From Alternaria dauci (Eukaryota > Ascomycota > Dothideomycetes > Pleosporales > Pleosporaceae): DNA of 64,000 bases. This document shows positions 21,433 to 33,232 of this stretch, piece after piece. Numbering within the stretch: position 1 is the stretch's first letter; each line of letters begins with the position of its first letter. The position numbers were made by a program, and so were the translations under genes. The stretch spans positions 3,162,001-3,226,000 of the forward strand of contig NC_091275.1 in the NCBI RefSeq assembly GCF_042100115.1. The letters run 5' to 3'. The notes under the pieces are model-generated. The model was not told the DNA's origin, did no database searches, and was given only the letters and a program-made list of their open reading frames with translations.

Positions 21433-22889
21433 TACGCCAGCCTTCTATGTTCACCCCAGTCTCAGGCCAGTTAGTGATGCGTTTGCGACTATAAAGCTGT
21501 GGATCAGGCTAGACTTACGGGAAGATCTGTGAATCCGCGCTAGCTAAAACTGCGTATATCGTATTACTATATCCTAACCGTAAGCCTGTGATAATTAAGG
21601 TAATAAAGGCCGCTAACTACTACCACAACTAACTAAGCTATAAATATTATTCTAGCTTCTTTTAAATACCTCTTATAACGAAAGCGCGGGTAGATAGTAC
21701 CTAAGTACTAATACCTATAGAGTTGAAATAAGACAATAACGTACATTACATAGATACACTACTACTATACACTATAGAAGAGTTAATTAGTTTAATACCG
21801 TAGCTAGGAGGTACTAGTGTAATAAGTATATTTATATATTCTTACTACTTATAAATATACTAATTTTTATAGAGATAATAGTTATATAAATATTAACTTT
21901 AACTTATAACTTACTACGACACTTCTTAAGCTTATATAAACCTTCTATTTTAAAAAAAATAAAATAGTAATACGAAGCGAGCTAGATTATTTAAAGCTAT
22001 AAAATATCTTTTTTATTCTTATTACTAACTAAGAGCTAGACTAGAAGACTAAAAGTAGATAGTATAGATACTTATAAGAACTATATATTATAAACCTAAA
22101 GACCTATAACGCCCTATAATAACCTAAGTATATTAGAAGATAGAGTTTTCTAAGAGCTTTAGGTAGGCGCTTAGTAACCTAGCTACCTTAAAGGTATTAG
22201 CTATATCCTTAGGAGTAGTAATAATAGCACCCTAATAATTAACTATAACCTTTATAGCTAAGAAAGTTAGTCTAATACTAGGCTAATACTATAACTATAT
22301 ATATACTAACCTAGTTAGCCTTAGCCTTTATAAATATTTTTTTATTATTATTATAGTGTATTTAGGGACTTTTTTTAAGATAAAGCGCTAACTAGGTAAC
22401 TGTAAGCTTATACTTATATTTAGTACTATTAGTATATATATAATATATTATAAATACTAAATACTAAAGATATATATTAGTATTATACGCCTACTAGAGA
22501 TAAGATATAACCTTCTAACTTATACGCTATCCCCTACTATCTTCTACTATCCTCTACTATCCTTCGCTATTTCTACCCTTTATAACTACCGCCACTACCT
22601 CTACTACTACTACCTCTACTACCCCTTCTTAAGAACAACTAACTAGCTACCTATAGTATAGCTACTACTATCTAATAATTAGCTTTAGTTAGAGGAATAT
22701 TAGTATTAGTACTATCTATACCTTATTCTCTTATCCTTATAGTATCTATTTAAATTCCCTCTCTTTAAGCCTAGGATATTAATTATTAATTACTCTCCTA
22801 ATATTACCTAATTACTATTATAGCTAGGTCTTAGTCTCTTAGCTTAATCCCTTTCCTAATACTAAGATAGTAAGATAGCTAACTATAAG
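21433..22889. other. AT-rich RIP-like block with CTA-rich low complexity
   Basis: No legible protein domain on either strand. A CTACTAC/CTATC-rich low-complexity stretch runs about 22520-22640. It is probably a fully decayed repeat. Confidence 0.5.
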
Positions 22890-22894
22890 GACTT

Positions 22895-23343
22895 TATTAT
22901 ATAAGGGTTTACTATACTTCTCTAAGCTTAGTCCTTACTAGGGTAAGATAGGTTTAGGTGATAGTCCGTAAGGTAGCGTATAGAATAATTAAGTAAAAAA
23001 GAGTTATTATTATAACTAAGAGATAAATAATACTAATTCTATAAATAATAGAATAACTAGTTAATAATCTATATAAGAGATAAACTATTTAAGTTAACTA
23101 TAATAAGTATAATAATAAGATCTAATATATTCTTATACCTATTACCTTAGGTCCTACTATCCCTTCTATCCCTTCTACTATAGATAGTTATAATAGCGCT
23201 ACTATCCTAAGGTACTCTACTATCCTAGATGTTAGATCTTAGCGTAATAGTATATTACGTAACTTAGTGCGCCCCACACTTAGCCTTCCTTTATCTATAG
23301 CTTCCCTTATATAAGGAGGATTTAACCTTTATTACTTATAATA
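22895..23343 (-). repeat. 3' LTR (element orientation) of chromovirus copy 2
   Basis: Runs from TATTATATAAGGG to ACTTATAATA and aligns with the LTR at 29561. It is preceded by GACTT. Confidence 0.85.
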
Positions 23344-23482
23344 TTATCCCCCCCCTTAGGTGTATTATCCTAATACCCTAGATTATTATTTCTCTATGCC
23401 TAGTCTAGTAGTAGAGGTGCAGGATTAGGTATTCCTGTAGTATTATATCCTCTCTTCTTCCCTTTCCTTACCTCTCCTAACT

Positions 23483-24127
23483 ATACCTAAGGTTCTGTCT
23501 TCCTACTATTCTTATCTCTAAAGCTTAACTACTAAGCGTCGTGCTTATACTAATCGCGTAAAAGAGTAGGGTTTAGAGATATCTTTTTATTATAAGTGTT
23601 ATAAGGAAAAGAACCTTTATTACTTTATAGATACTAAGTTAGGTCGCTACACTAGTTATATTTTAGTAAAGGCTAAGTATAGCCTATTTATTTCTAAAGA
23701 AGAATAGGAGAAGGTTTAGCGTAAGAAGTATATAAAGTATCTAGAGGTTACGCGGCTAGAAGCTTAGCTAGCTTAAAGTAAGTTAGAGCTTCTAGAGGCT
23801 AAGGCGTAAGAGTAAGTATTTACTAATTAAGATCTTACTATTCTAAATCTTTAGGATCGCGCGAAAGAGTAAGCTAAGGGGAGCTCTACCCCTAGTATAG
23901 ACTTTTAGCTAACTAAACTATTACTACCTAGACTATTAACTAACTTAGGCTAGTTATAGGCTAACGCTTCTTTTAATCCTTCTTTTAACTTCTTTTCTTC
24001 CCTTAAGGATCTAGTCCTCTCTTCTCTTAGTGTCTCTAATAGTACTTACGTACCTATAACTTATAGTTTATTAGATTTTCCTTTAGTTCCTAAGTGTTCT
24101 AGCTCTCTAGCTATCCTAGCTACTTAA
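23483..24127 (+). pseudogene. Antisense Zn2Cys6-like ORF remnant, copy 2
   Basis: Collinear with the antisense frame at 11098-11742 and exactly the same length (645 bp). The start codon is now ATA. Most cluster cysteines have become Tyr, as in YYKCYKEKNLYYF and YTSYILVKAKYSLF, which TGT/TGC-to-TAT/TAC changes on the RIP-targeted opposite strand would give. The linker between the third and fourth Cys positions differs in ways RIP cannot explain (TASRQ versus TKLGR). It is dead, but shows that the frame was present in the ancestor of both copies. Confidence 0.55.
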
Positions 24128-27100
24128 CTAAGTATTTCTACTAATAACTAATTTTCTATAGGTCCCTAATTTCCTTAACCTTATACTTATTATCTTTAAG
24201 CTCTATATTAGTAGCTAGCTTAGTATCTAGAGGTACTCTTTCTAGGAGTTTCTTATAAAAGATAGGGTAGATACGTATACCTAGTAGGAGTTAGAGTTTA
24301 TAGTTTATACTACCTATTTCCTCTAGAACCTTAAATAGTCCTACTTAGAGGTTATCTAGTTTCTTACTTAGTTACTTAGTTTTTAAGTTCTATTATAATA
24401 GGAAAACTTTATCCCCCTTCTTAAAGGTTAGTCCCTTAATCCTTTACTTATTAGCCGCCTTAGCTATTATAAGGTTCCTATAAGCTATATTCTTACTTAA
24501 TTTATTATATAGTCCTCGCATTAAGTAGGCTTTATTATCTATACTTACTATAATACTTTCTATATCCTTTAAATCTTAATAAGTAACTAGCTTATATCTA
24601 TAGTTTACGTAGTATAGTAAGTACTTTATCGTCGCAGACCTAGTACTATTATAGGCTAATTGTGCTGTTAGTAAGAGTTTAACCTAGTTATCTTACAGCT
24701 TATTAGCGTATATCCTTAGGTACTATTCTAGTGTCTAGTTTATTCGTTCCGTCTAGCTATCTATTTTAGGGTAGAAGCTAGTTAATAGCTTCTTCTTTAT
24801 ACCTAACTTTACTAGGAATGTATTCTAATACTTAGAAGTAAATAGTTTATTATAGTTAGTAATAAACTCTTTAGGTATCCTATGTTCTAATATTAGTGCC
24901 TTACTAACCTTATACGCGTAATCTTCTACTGTAATAATTTCTTTAGTAGGTATAAACTTTACTCCTTTTATGTATTAGTATATAATAACTAGGATTGTGT
25001 CGTATAATCTTCTAGATCCTAGTTCTAATAATTTTAGGAGCTTTACTATAAAGTCTATTATTACGCTACTCTATAGTCTTGTTAGTAGTAGTAAGGGTTA
25101 TAACAGGCTATAGGGCTTATATCTCTTAGGCTTATTTTAGTAATAAGCTAAATAGTTACCTAGGACGTCCTACACCTTCGCTTATAAGCGTAGTATTATA
25201 AACACCTTTACTAAACGTCTAACTATCTCTTCTAGTAATATATATCTATATTCTAAGGACTTATATAGTTCTTTAATAAGATTTACTCTTATATATAAAG
25301 ATATATATATTTAATTATCTTAAATTATATCTTAGTACTCTTGCTTATCTTATAATAGTTTATTAGAGCCTTTTTCCTTAGGCTTAAACTACTAGCTAGC
25401 TACCTTTTACTACTATTACTATTATAGTATTTCTACCCACTTAGCTACCTTAGCTATCTTAGCTAGTTCTAGCTAGTTATAATATAGGGTGCTATTAGGT
25501 ATCTTCTTAAATATAGCGTTATATAGTTCTCTATAACTTTCCTTACGTAAGTTAGATCTCCTACTTAGAGTATCTACTACTCTATTAAGCGTTCTAGCGC
25601 GGTATATTATCTTAAAGTCAAACTAAGCTAGTATCTTAGCCTATTAGACTTATTATCTATTAAGTTTCTTTATTATTATAAAACCTACTAAGTTCTAGTA
25701 ATTAGTAAAAACCTTAATCTAGTGTAGTAGTCCTAGTAAATAGACTTCCTACTATTTAAAGGAATTAACTACTCCTAGTAGCTCCTTATTATAAACGTCG
25801 TAGTTAAGTTCTACTCTAGAGAACTTCCTTAAGTAGTAGAATACTAGTCTCTACTTCTTATCTAGGCACTACTATAATAATATAGCTCTAAGTATATAAT
25901 CTAACGCGTTAGTCTTAACTTACGTCTCTTATTTTAGGTTATATATCTCTAGTATAGGTGCTTTAAGGAATATCTACTTAATTTAATTAAAAGCTTCCTA
26001 ATATTCCTTATTCTATTTAAAACTAATTTCCTTTATTATAATCTTAGAGAGGGGTATTATAATCTTTAAGTAATCCTTAATAAACTTCTAGTAGTAGTTA
26101 GTAAACCCTAGAAAGGATTATATATCCTTAACTATTTTAGGCGTTAGCTACTCCTATACAGCCGCTATCTTCTTTAGGTTTATCTTTACTCCCTCTATAG
26201 ATATTATAAAGCCTAAATATTCTATTTCCTTTATATAGAATTTGCACTTCCCTAGCTATAGGTATAGCTTATATTCCTTAAGCTTCCTTAGCACTTTCTT
26301 TATATACTTTATATATTCTTCTAGCGTCCTACTAGTATAAACTAATATATTGTTAATGTACGCTATAACGAAGATCCTAAGGTATTTATAGAGCGCGTTG
26401 TTAATAACTAACTAAAACGTTACTAGGGTATTCGTTAACCTAAAAGGTATTACTATATACTTAAATAGTCTATATTTTATTTTAAACGCTATTATCTATT
26501 CGTGTCCTTCCTTAATCCTAATTTAGTAAAATCCTTCCTAAATATTAAACTTCATAAACTACTTAGCTCCCTAGAGTTAATCTATAAGCTTAGTTATTAG
26601 TAGTAGGGGATATTAGTTCTTCTAAGTAATACTATTTAACCTACAGAAGTTAATATATAGTTACTACTTCCTATTAGGCTTCTTTATAAATAAGATAGGT
26701 AAGGCTATTAGGCCTAATCCTAGTTAGATAAATCCCTTCTTTAGATTCTTCTAGATGTGCTCCCTTAGCTTAGTGTTATACTTAGGCGATATAGGATATA
26801 TTAGTCCTAGGCTTAGTTTTACCCCTTTATCTAGGATAATCTTATAATCCTAATCTTAATAGTCTACTAAATCTATAGCTTTATTTTCCTTAAAGAGTTC
26901 TCTAAACTTATTAGTCTAATACTCTCTTAGTATCTCTAGTAGTAAGGGTCCTTCCTTTATAGTTATAACTTATCTTATCTATATAACTCCTACTCTTTAA
27001 GGGTCCTTCTTATAGATTCTCCTAATCTTATAAGGTAAGATCTTACTAAACCTCCTATCCTAGGTTAAGCTCTAGTACTTTAGGCTTACTCTTTAGTATA

Positions 27101-29560
27101 CTCTAGTAACCTTATATATAGGTTCTCTTCTAAGTATTATCTTTATTTACTAGTTAATAGTAGGGTTATAGGAATCTAGCTAGTTATAACTTATTAATAT
27201 ATCTAGTCCTCTTAGATCTATAATATTAATATTTATTTAGTACTCTATACTAGCTATCTATAGCTTTATTAATTTAGTTTCTATCTATATTATACTATTT
27301 CTATATTCTATAGGTTTCTTATTAGCTAATAGTACTAGTACTAGGTTCTCTTTAACCTAGTAAGGTAGTTCGTGTTTCTCTACTACTCTAGGTAAGATTA
27401 TTATTCGTGCAGCCCCGCTATCTACGAGCGCCTCGATATTTTATCCCTATATAGATACGGTTATAAGTAGCTGCTTTACCTAACTATTAGTATCCTACAC
27501 CTTCCTAAGGGTTATTTTAGGACTGCCTTTACTAGCGTAACCCTATCCCTAGCGGTATCCTAGTTTTTTAACTACTTCTCTTTCTTATACCTAGGGAAAT
27601 AACCTATATTATTCTTTAAGCTATAGTGTGTTAAACACCTATTATTATAATAGAAGCTCTAATAAATATTCTAATAAGGTATCTCCTCCTTAGTAATCCT
27701 CTTCCTTAGTTAGGCCTTCTTAGCCTTATAAATCTTATAGTCTATAACCTTATAGATATTTAATAATAGGGTATAATAGTAGTAGTTATCTACCTTATAT
27801 ACTTCCTTAAGCTACTTATAATAGAAGTTATACCTATTCTTATATTACGTCTAAAGAAGTCTATAGTAGATCTCTACTTTCTCTAGTTCGTGTAGGTAGT
27901 AGTTATCTACTAGATACTCGTCTACCTAGAGGTTTAGGTAGTAGCACTAGTCCTAGTCTATCCTATAATCCTCCTTATCTTACTTATAGAACTTATAATT
28001 TATCTTATAGTTATACTAACATAAATCCTTATAACCCTTAGTATCTTCTACTTCGTAGGCTTCTTAGTCCTCTACCTTAGCTATTAGATTATTAAAGTAG
28101 GGTTATTAGTGTATTACCTAATACCTAATTTCTTTAGTATTTAGGCTAGTAATTATAATTTATTTATAAACTATATATTCGTTAGCGTAGTGTATCTTAT
28201 TACTATATACCTAACACTAGTTATTAGCTAGTTATTCTATTACGATAGTACCCTTAACCTTCTAGTTAGTCTTCCTTAGCTAGTCTATAGTAAGGACTTT
28301 ATTATCTAATTTTACTCTTAGGATAATTTTATAGCTTTCCTTATCCTCTAAGCGTACCTCCTTATATAGGTCTAAGTCGCTTAGGTTATTATCTAGCTCT
28401 ATCCTAGCCGGGTAAGGCGTGCCTTATCTAATTATCTAGATCTTAATAGCTACCTATTTAACTTATTCTTCTTTATAATCCCTAGCGAAGTGTCCTATTT
28501 TACTATACTAGAGATATACTTTATTATTATAACGCTTCTAGCGTTCTTCCTTAGAGAGACTATCTTATCTCTATCCTTAGGGCTTCTTATCCTTAGGTTT
28601 ATCTTATACCTTACTAGTTATAATAGTATTACTATCCTTATTAAATCTCCTACGTTATTTTTTTATATTAGGTAGGTTAGGTTAGAAGTATTTCTTCTAG
28701 TTATTTTATTCCTAAAGTTAGTTATTAATACGTGTTACTAGCTTAATTAGGGCGTATAGTAACTTAGGCTTATTATAGTGTATAAGTCTATCCTTAATAT
28801 TTTCTTTTAGGCTTATTTTAAATACTATTTAAAGTGCTATATTATCCTAGTTAATCTATACCTATAGTTACTTAAATTCTACTATATATACTAACACTAA
28901 CGTAGTTTACCTTAGGTAAGTAATCTTCTTCTCTACCTAGGTCGAAGCGTCTACTTCTCTAAAGATTTATCCTATTTCTTCTTTAAATTCTGTCTAGCTT
29001 ATAAATAAAGTACGTGTTTTAGCTTTAGTTCCCTAATATTCTATATCTAATAGGTAATTATCTATATAGGGTTATATCTAGTTAGAGGCCTTATCCTTTA
29101 TAAATATACTAGCTATAAGGATCTTTTCTTAGTTGTTAGGTACCTTATTATACTTATAATATAGGTTAATATTAGTAAGGAATACCTATAGCTTTTCTTA
29201 CTCTCAACTATATTTCCCTAGTAATACTATCTTAGGTTTCTTAGTAGAAATAGGTTATTTATTAAGGGTAGCTATTATCTAGCTTATAAGCTAATTAATT
29301 ATATTCTATATCTTAGCTATCTACTAAGCCTAAATAAAGGCCTATTACTTAAGATTTTATAGCTCTTTATTACTAGGGTTTTCCTCTAAGTCTAAGTTAG
29401 ATGCGTTAAGTATTACATTATTAGCTAGCATAGCTACTAGCGTTAAGGGTCCCTAACCCTAAGCCCTATTATTCTATACTACTCTTAGGGATACTATTAC
29501 TAAATCTTAATTAGGCAATTCTGTTAGTTAAACATCTACTAATATCTAAGGTAGTTAAAG

Positions 29561-30014
29561 TATTATATAGGGGTTTACTATACTTCTCTAAGCTTAGTCC
29601 TTACTAGGGTAAGATAGGTTTAGGTAATAGTCTGTAAGGTAGCGTATAAAATAATTAGGTAGAAAAGAGTTATTATTATAACTAAGAGATAAACAATACT
29701 AATTTTATAAATAATAGAATAACTAGTTAATAATCTATATAAGAGATAAACTATTTAAGTTAACTATAACGAGTGTAATAATAAGATCTAATATATTCTT
29801 ATACCTATTGCCTTTAGGTCCTACTATCCCTTCTATCCCTTCTACTATAGATAGTTATAATAGCGCTACTATCCTAAGGTACTCTACTATCCTAGATGTT
29901 AGATCTTAGCGTAATAGCACGTTATATAACTTAGTACGCCCCGCACTTAGCCTTCCTTCCTTTATCTATAGCTTTCCTTATATAAGGAGGATTTAACCTT
30001 TGTTACTTATAACA
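29561..30014 (-). repeat. 5' LTR (element orientation) of chromovirus copy 2
   Basis: 454 bp, ending ACTTATAACA, followed by the target duplication GACTT. Confidence 0.85.
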
Positions 30015-30019
30015 GACTT

Positions 30020-31190
30020 TACTACTACTAGTATTATTAATCTAGGCCTTATAGATAACCTCCTCTACGTCCTTTAGTATCTACGTCCTTTAGTATCTAT
30101 ATTCTACTCTTCTTTACTATCTCCTCTACTTTAATATTACTAATATTAGAGGTGTTAATAATATTAATATTATCTACTATCTTAGTCTATAAGAAGTAGT
30201 AGAACTTAGGTAATTACTTATCTAACTTATTAAGGACTACTTTAGGTAGCTCCCTAGTATATATAAGGTAAGTATATTATATGCTTATAGATATATTAAT
30301 TAGTACTTATCTAGCTAGGGTTTTTAGGCTAGGCTAGAAGACCTCCTAGATAAAGATAAAGAGGATATATATATATTTATATATAGTGCGATTTAATTAT
30401 ATATAGTATAATTTACTTATATATAATATAATTTAATTATATATAGTAGGATACTTAAAGTTAGTATTAGTATAAAGGTTAGAAGTAGCTAGGCTTTTAT
30501 AAAAATGTATAAAATTCTAGGTAAGCTTAATTATAGTAAAGATACTATATCCTCCTCCCTTTATAATATATTATAATTATATTACTAGCTAATAGCTAGT
30601 AATCCCTATTATACCCTCTTAAGGTTTAATAGGTATCTTTTTTTAGTTACCTTTAGTAAATTTTTTTAACCTTAGTTTTCACGTATAGATGTTAGAGCTT
30701 TACTACCCTAAAATACTAATTAGTTTAGTATTTAAACTACGTTATTACTTTATCTTTTTTATCAACTTTTATAACTGATAAGTAGAGGGATAGCTACTTT
30801 TTACTTTTTTAAAGTTTTATTTTGATAATACCCCCCTGCTTGCAGAAAATAAAAAATTATATAAGGAGGATTTAACCTTTATTACTTATAACACTAGTCT
30901 AAATTCCTTTATTAAGTAAAGAGGATTCCTTTTATCTATAACACTAGTTATAGTTACTATTAGTTTCTCTACTATACTATTTTAATATAGAGTTATCTTT
31001 TACTATCCTCTTATAGTATTAAGTAAATACTATTACCTATAACTACTTCTTATATTTAAGCTTAGTATTATTAAGTTTTTATACATTATTACTATATAGG
31101 CGTATTTATAGTATTAGGTAGCTAACCTATATAAAAAAATATATTATATATTAAATTTAACTTAAATAGGTCTCAACTCTGATATGTCTA
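30020..31190. other. AT-rich RIP-like block with an LTR-end fragment and short tandem repeats
   Basis: No gene is legible. A TTATATATAGTATAATTTA-like unit repeats about four times at 30375-30450. A 36-bp copy of the chromovirus LTR end (TTATATAAGGAGGATTTAAC onward) lies at 30857-30892, apparently a relic of another insertion. Confidence 0.55.
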
Positions 31191-31444
31191 AATAAGGAGG
31201 ATTAGAAATGTAGGTCTGTCTACACGACTAATTAGGAGTAGTGAGCCTTAGGAACCGAGGACAGGGAGACCCACTTACGGCCCGTTTATGAAAGGATTTC
31301 TGTAAGGCGTACCGTTTATCTGGGGCATGCTCGTATACCTGCCTGGTGCCTAGAGCTGTTTTTCCGTGCAGCCGTAGAAATAAGAATGTTCGCCCCGTGC
31401 ACTTTCTAACACACCTCAGTCACAACGAACTACACCAATTAACT

Positions 31445-32055
31445 ATGCGTTTCTCCTTCCTCGCATTCGCGCTCGCCAGCTTGACCGCCGCGACCGCCGC
31501 AGCCAGCGAATACGACCGCCCCGATCTTACGGACACATACTGGGACGTGAGCATTTCTACACAGTCCGGTCGTCCAGGCTACAGCATCCGCGATTTCAAC
31601 GCTACTTTCCATTCATCGATCACTAGCGCCATTGAGGGAAAGTGTCACTACAGTTTCGTGCCACAAGGCACCAGTGCGCCTGCCGAGACAGATGAGTGTA
31701 GCACGGGATTGAAGTATGAATGGGACTGTAAGTCTTCTTGATTATTCTATGCAGCGGATATCCACGCTTGCGAAACTCAGTGGAAGGGGCTGATTATGGT
31801 GCGATAGACACGAACGTTACATTCCTGGAGCAAACACTCGTTCTAGGAAACGACACTTTTTGGGTTTACGGACTGTCGACTAAGATAGAGACGACTCGCA
31901 GGAGCGATGGTATGAGCAGCACAACTAAAGGTGATGGCAGGGTGGATATCAGCCATTATTGTATCAAACCCGGATCGGGGAGTTACAGTGGATGTGGATA
32001 TGCTAACGGCTGCGTGTCCACAAAATGTAATAACGAGAAGACAGGTGCTGCTTAA
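31445..32055 (+). CDS. Small secreted cysteine-containing protein, candidate effector
   Basis: Predicted 185 aa. Exons are 31445-31727 and 31781-32055; the 53-bp intron has a GTAAGT donor and a CTCAG acceptor. An earlier GCAG acceptor would lead to a stop, which decided the choice. The N-terminus MRFSFLAFALASLTAATAAA is a clear signal peptide with likely cleavage after it. The mature part has six cysteines (KCHY, DEC, HYC, SGC, NGC, TKC), enough for three disulfides, and alternating short hydrophobic stretches suggestive of beta strands. I suspect an Alt a 1/AA1-like or similar secreted fold, but no diagnostic motif proves it. It is the first gene to the right of a 20-kb transposon block, a typical place for fungal effector candidates. 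Role in host interaction is inference. Confidence 0.75.
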
Positions 32056-33232
32056 ACACAGGCCAAACAATAGAAGCTAGCAAAGAGGGTATTGCTCTAG
32101 CGTATCTAATATTCCTTCGTAGAGGATAGAAGACTAGATATAGACCTTTAAGAATATTGATACTTAGTAGACTAGTCTAGAAGTTAGCTACTGTAACAAT
32201 CTAAGCAATGTACTAGATCCCCTTACTCTTAGTATATTAACAGGTAATCTAAGAATATTTCCTTATTTAACGATGAATTCCTTCCCTTCCTCGGCCCCGG
32301 GAGCCATCTATACCCCCTTACTGACCGACGTAGTCTCCCGCGGAGTTCAGGTGTTTTCCACAGACAGACTATCTGGGCTATGATATCACTGGCTTTGTTG
32401 CTTATACCATGCAGCAGTGTCTCGAATCGTGCATGCTGGCGAATCATGTCCAGGGCAGGAGGTCCTGTGTTGCAGTTGTTTACTCGGGGCAGTTGAGCGA
32501 GCAGTATCGACGGCTTCTTGCCAATTGCTTCCTGAAAAGTATCGTGGGAAATGCGGAAAGTAGTGGGGCTTGGTCGGGGTTAGAGTTAATTTGAGATTTG
32601 CAGACAGGCTGCTGGAAGTAGATAGACTTGATTATAGTGAACGCGTGCCATGATGGCGACATGACATTTCCGCTCTAGCCTAACTGATGAAAGCGTCGCG
32701 ATGAAGCTTTGCTCGGGAGTAGAATATTGAGGGTACTAGCAAGGTGCAGATATGTGGAATGCGAGACAGGCGACACATGACGTCATACAAGCCCCACCTA
32801 GACCATGTATAACCACGAATCCGGTCGGGCTATTGCGACGGAACAATTATACTCCTACATGTTTGCAATCATCATTTTGAAGAATACGTTCCTTTTTACA
32901 TCCACCGACAGCTGCAGCGTCTCGACTTGTATCCGTCTGCTAGGACAAGGCCTAGGTCCTCGGGATGGGGGGCCTCGCTGGCTGATATCTGAGCGTGCAT
33001 GTCGAATGGCGGCTGGTGCAACCATCTCGCAGAAACTGTCCAATAGTAGGGTAATCCTGCCAGCCACAATTCGAGAAGACTCAGGCTGGGAAACAAATAT
33101 GTTTGTGTCGCCCCTCCCGGGGTAGAGGCTCTCTTTGGCCTAGTCTACGATACATAACAGTCTCCTCGTCGGACTTTAAGACATAGCTTTTATCATGAAA
33201 GCGAGCTATTGTCTCTTATTGCCCACCCAACC
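32056..33232. other. Intergenic, no gene supported
   Basis: Frames of 60-105 codons occur on both strands, but none has a domain, good initiation context or splice continuation. It is probably the 3' and 5' untranslated and promoter DNA of the flanking plus-strand genes. Confidence 0.45.

Larger units (their letters stand above)
22895..30014 (-). mobile_element. Ty3/Gypsy chromovirus, heavily RIP-mutated (copy 2)
   Basis: A 7120-bp element collinear with copy 1, in the same orientation. LTRs are 22895-23343 (449 bp) and 29561-30014 (454 bp), with a perfect target duplication GACTT (22890-22894 and 30015-30019). The terminal TG has become TA at the left and right LTR starts. Gag-pol can be followed only by comparison with copy 1, for example the chromodomain/integrase zone near 24150-25300 and the RT zone near 26000-26700. 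Nearly every CA/TG dinucleotide has become TA. Differences not explained by RIP show it is a separate lineage of the family, not a local duplicate. Confidence 0.9.

Noticed and set aside
28490..28675. 61-codon hydrophobic frame in chromovirus copy 2
   Set aside because: It is the RIP-mutated antisense of the gag zinc-knuckle region; the hydrophobicity comes from TA-rich codons.
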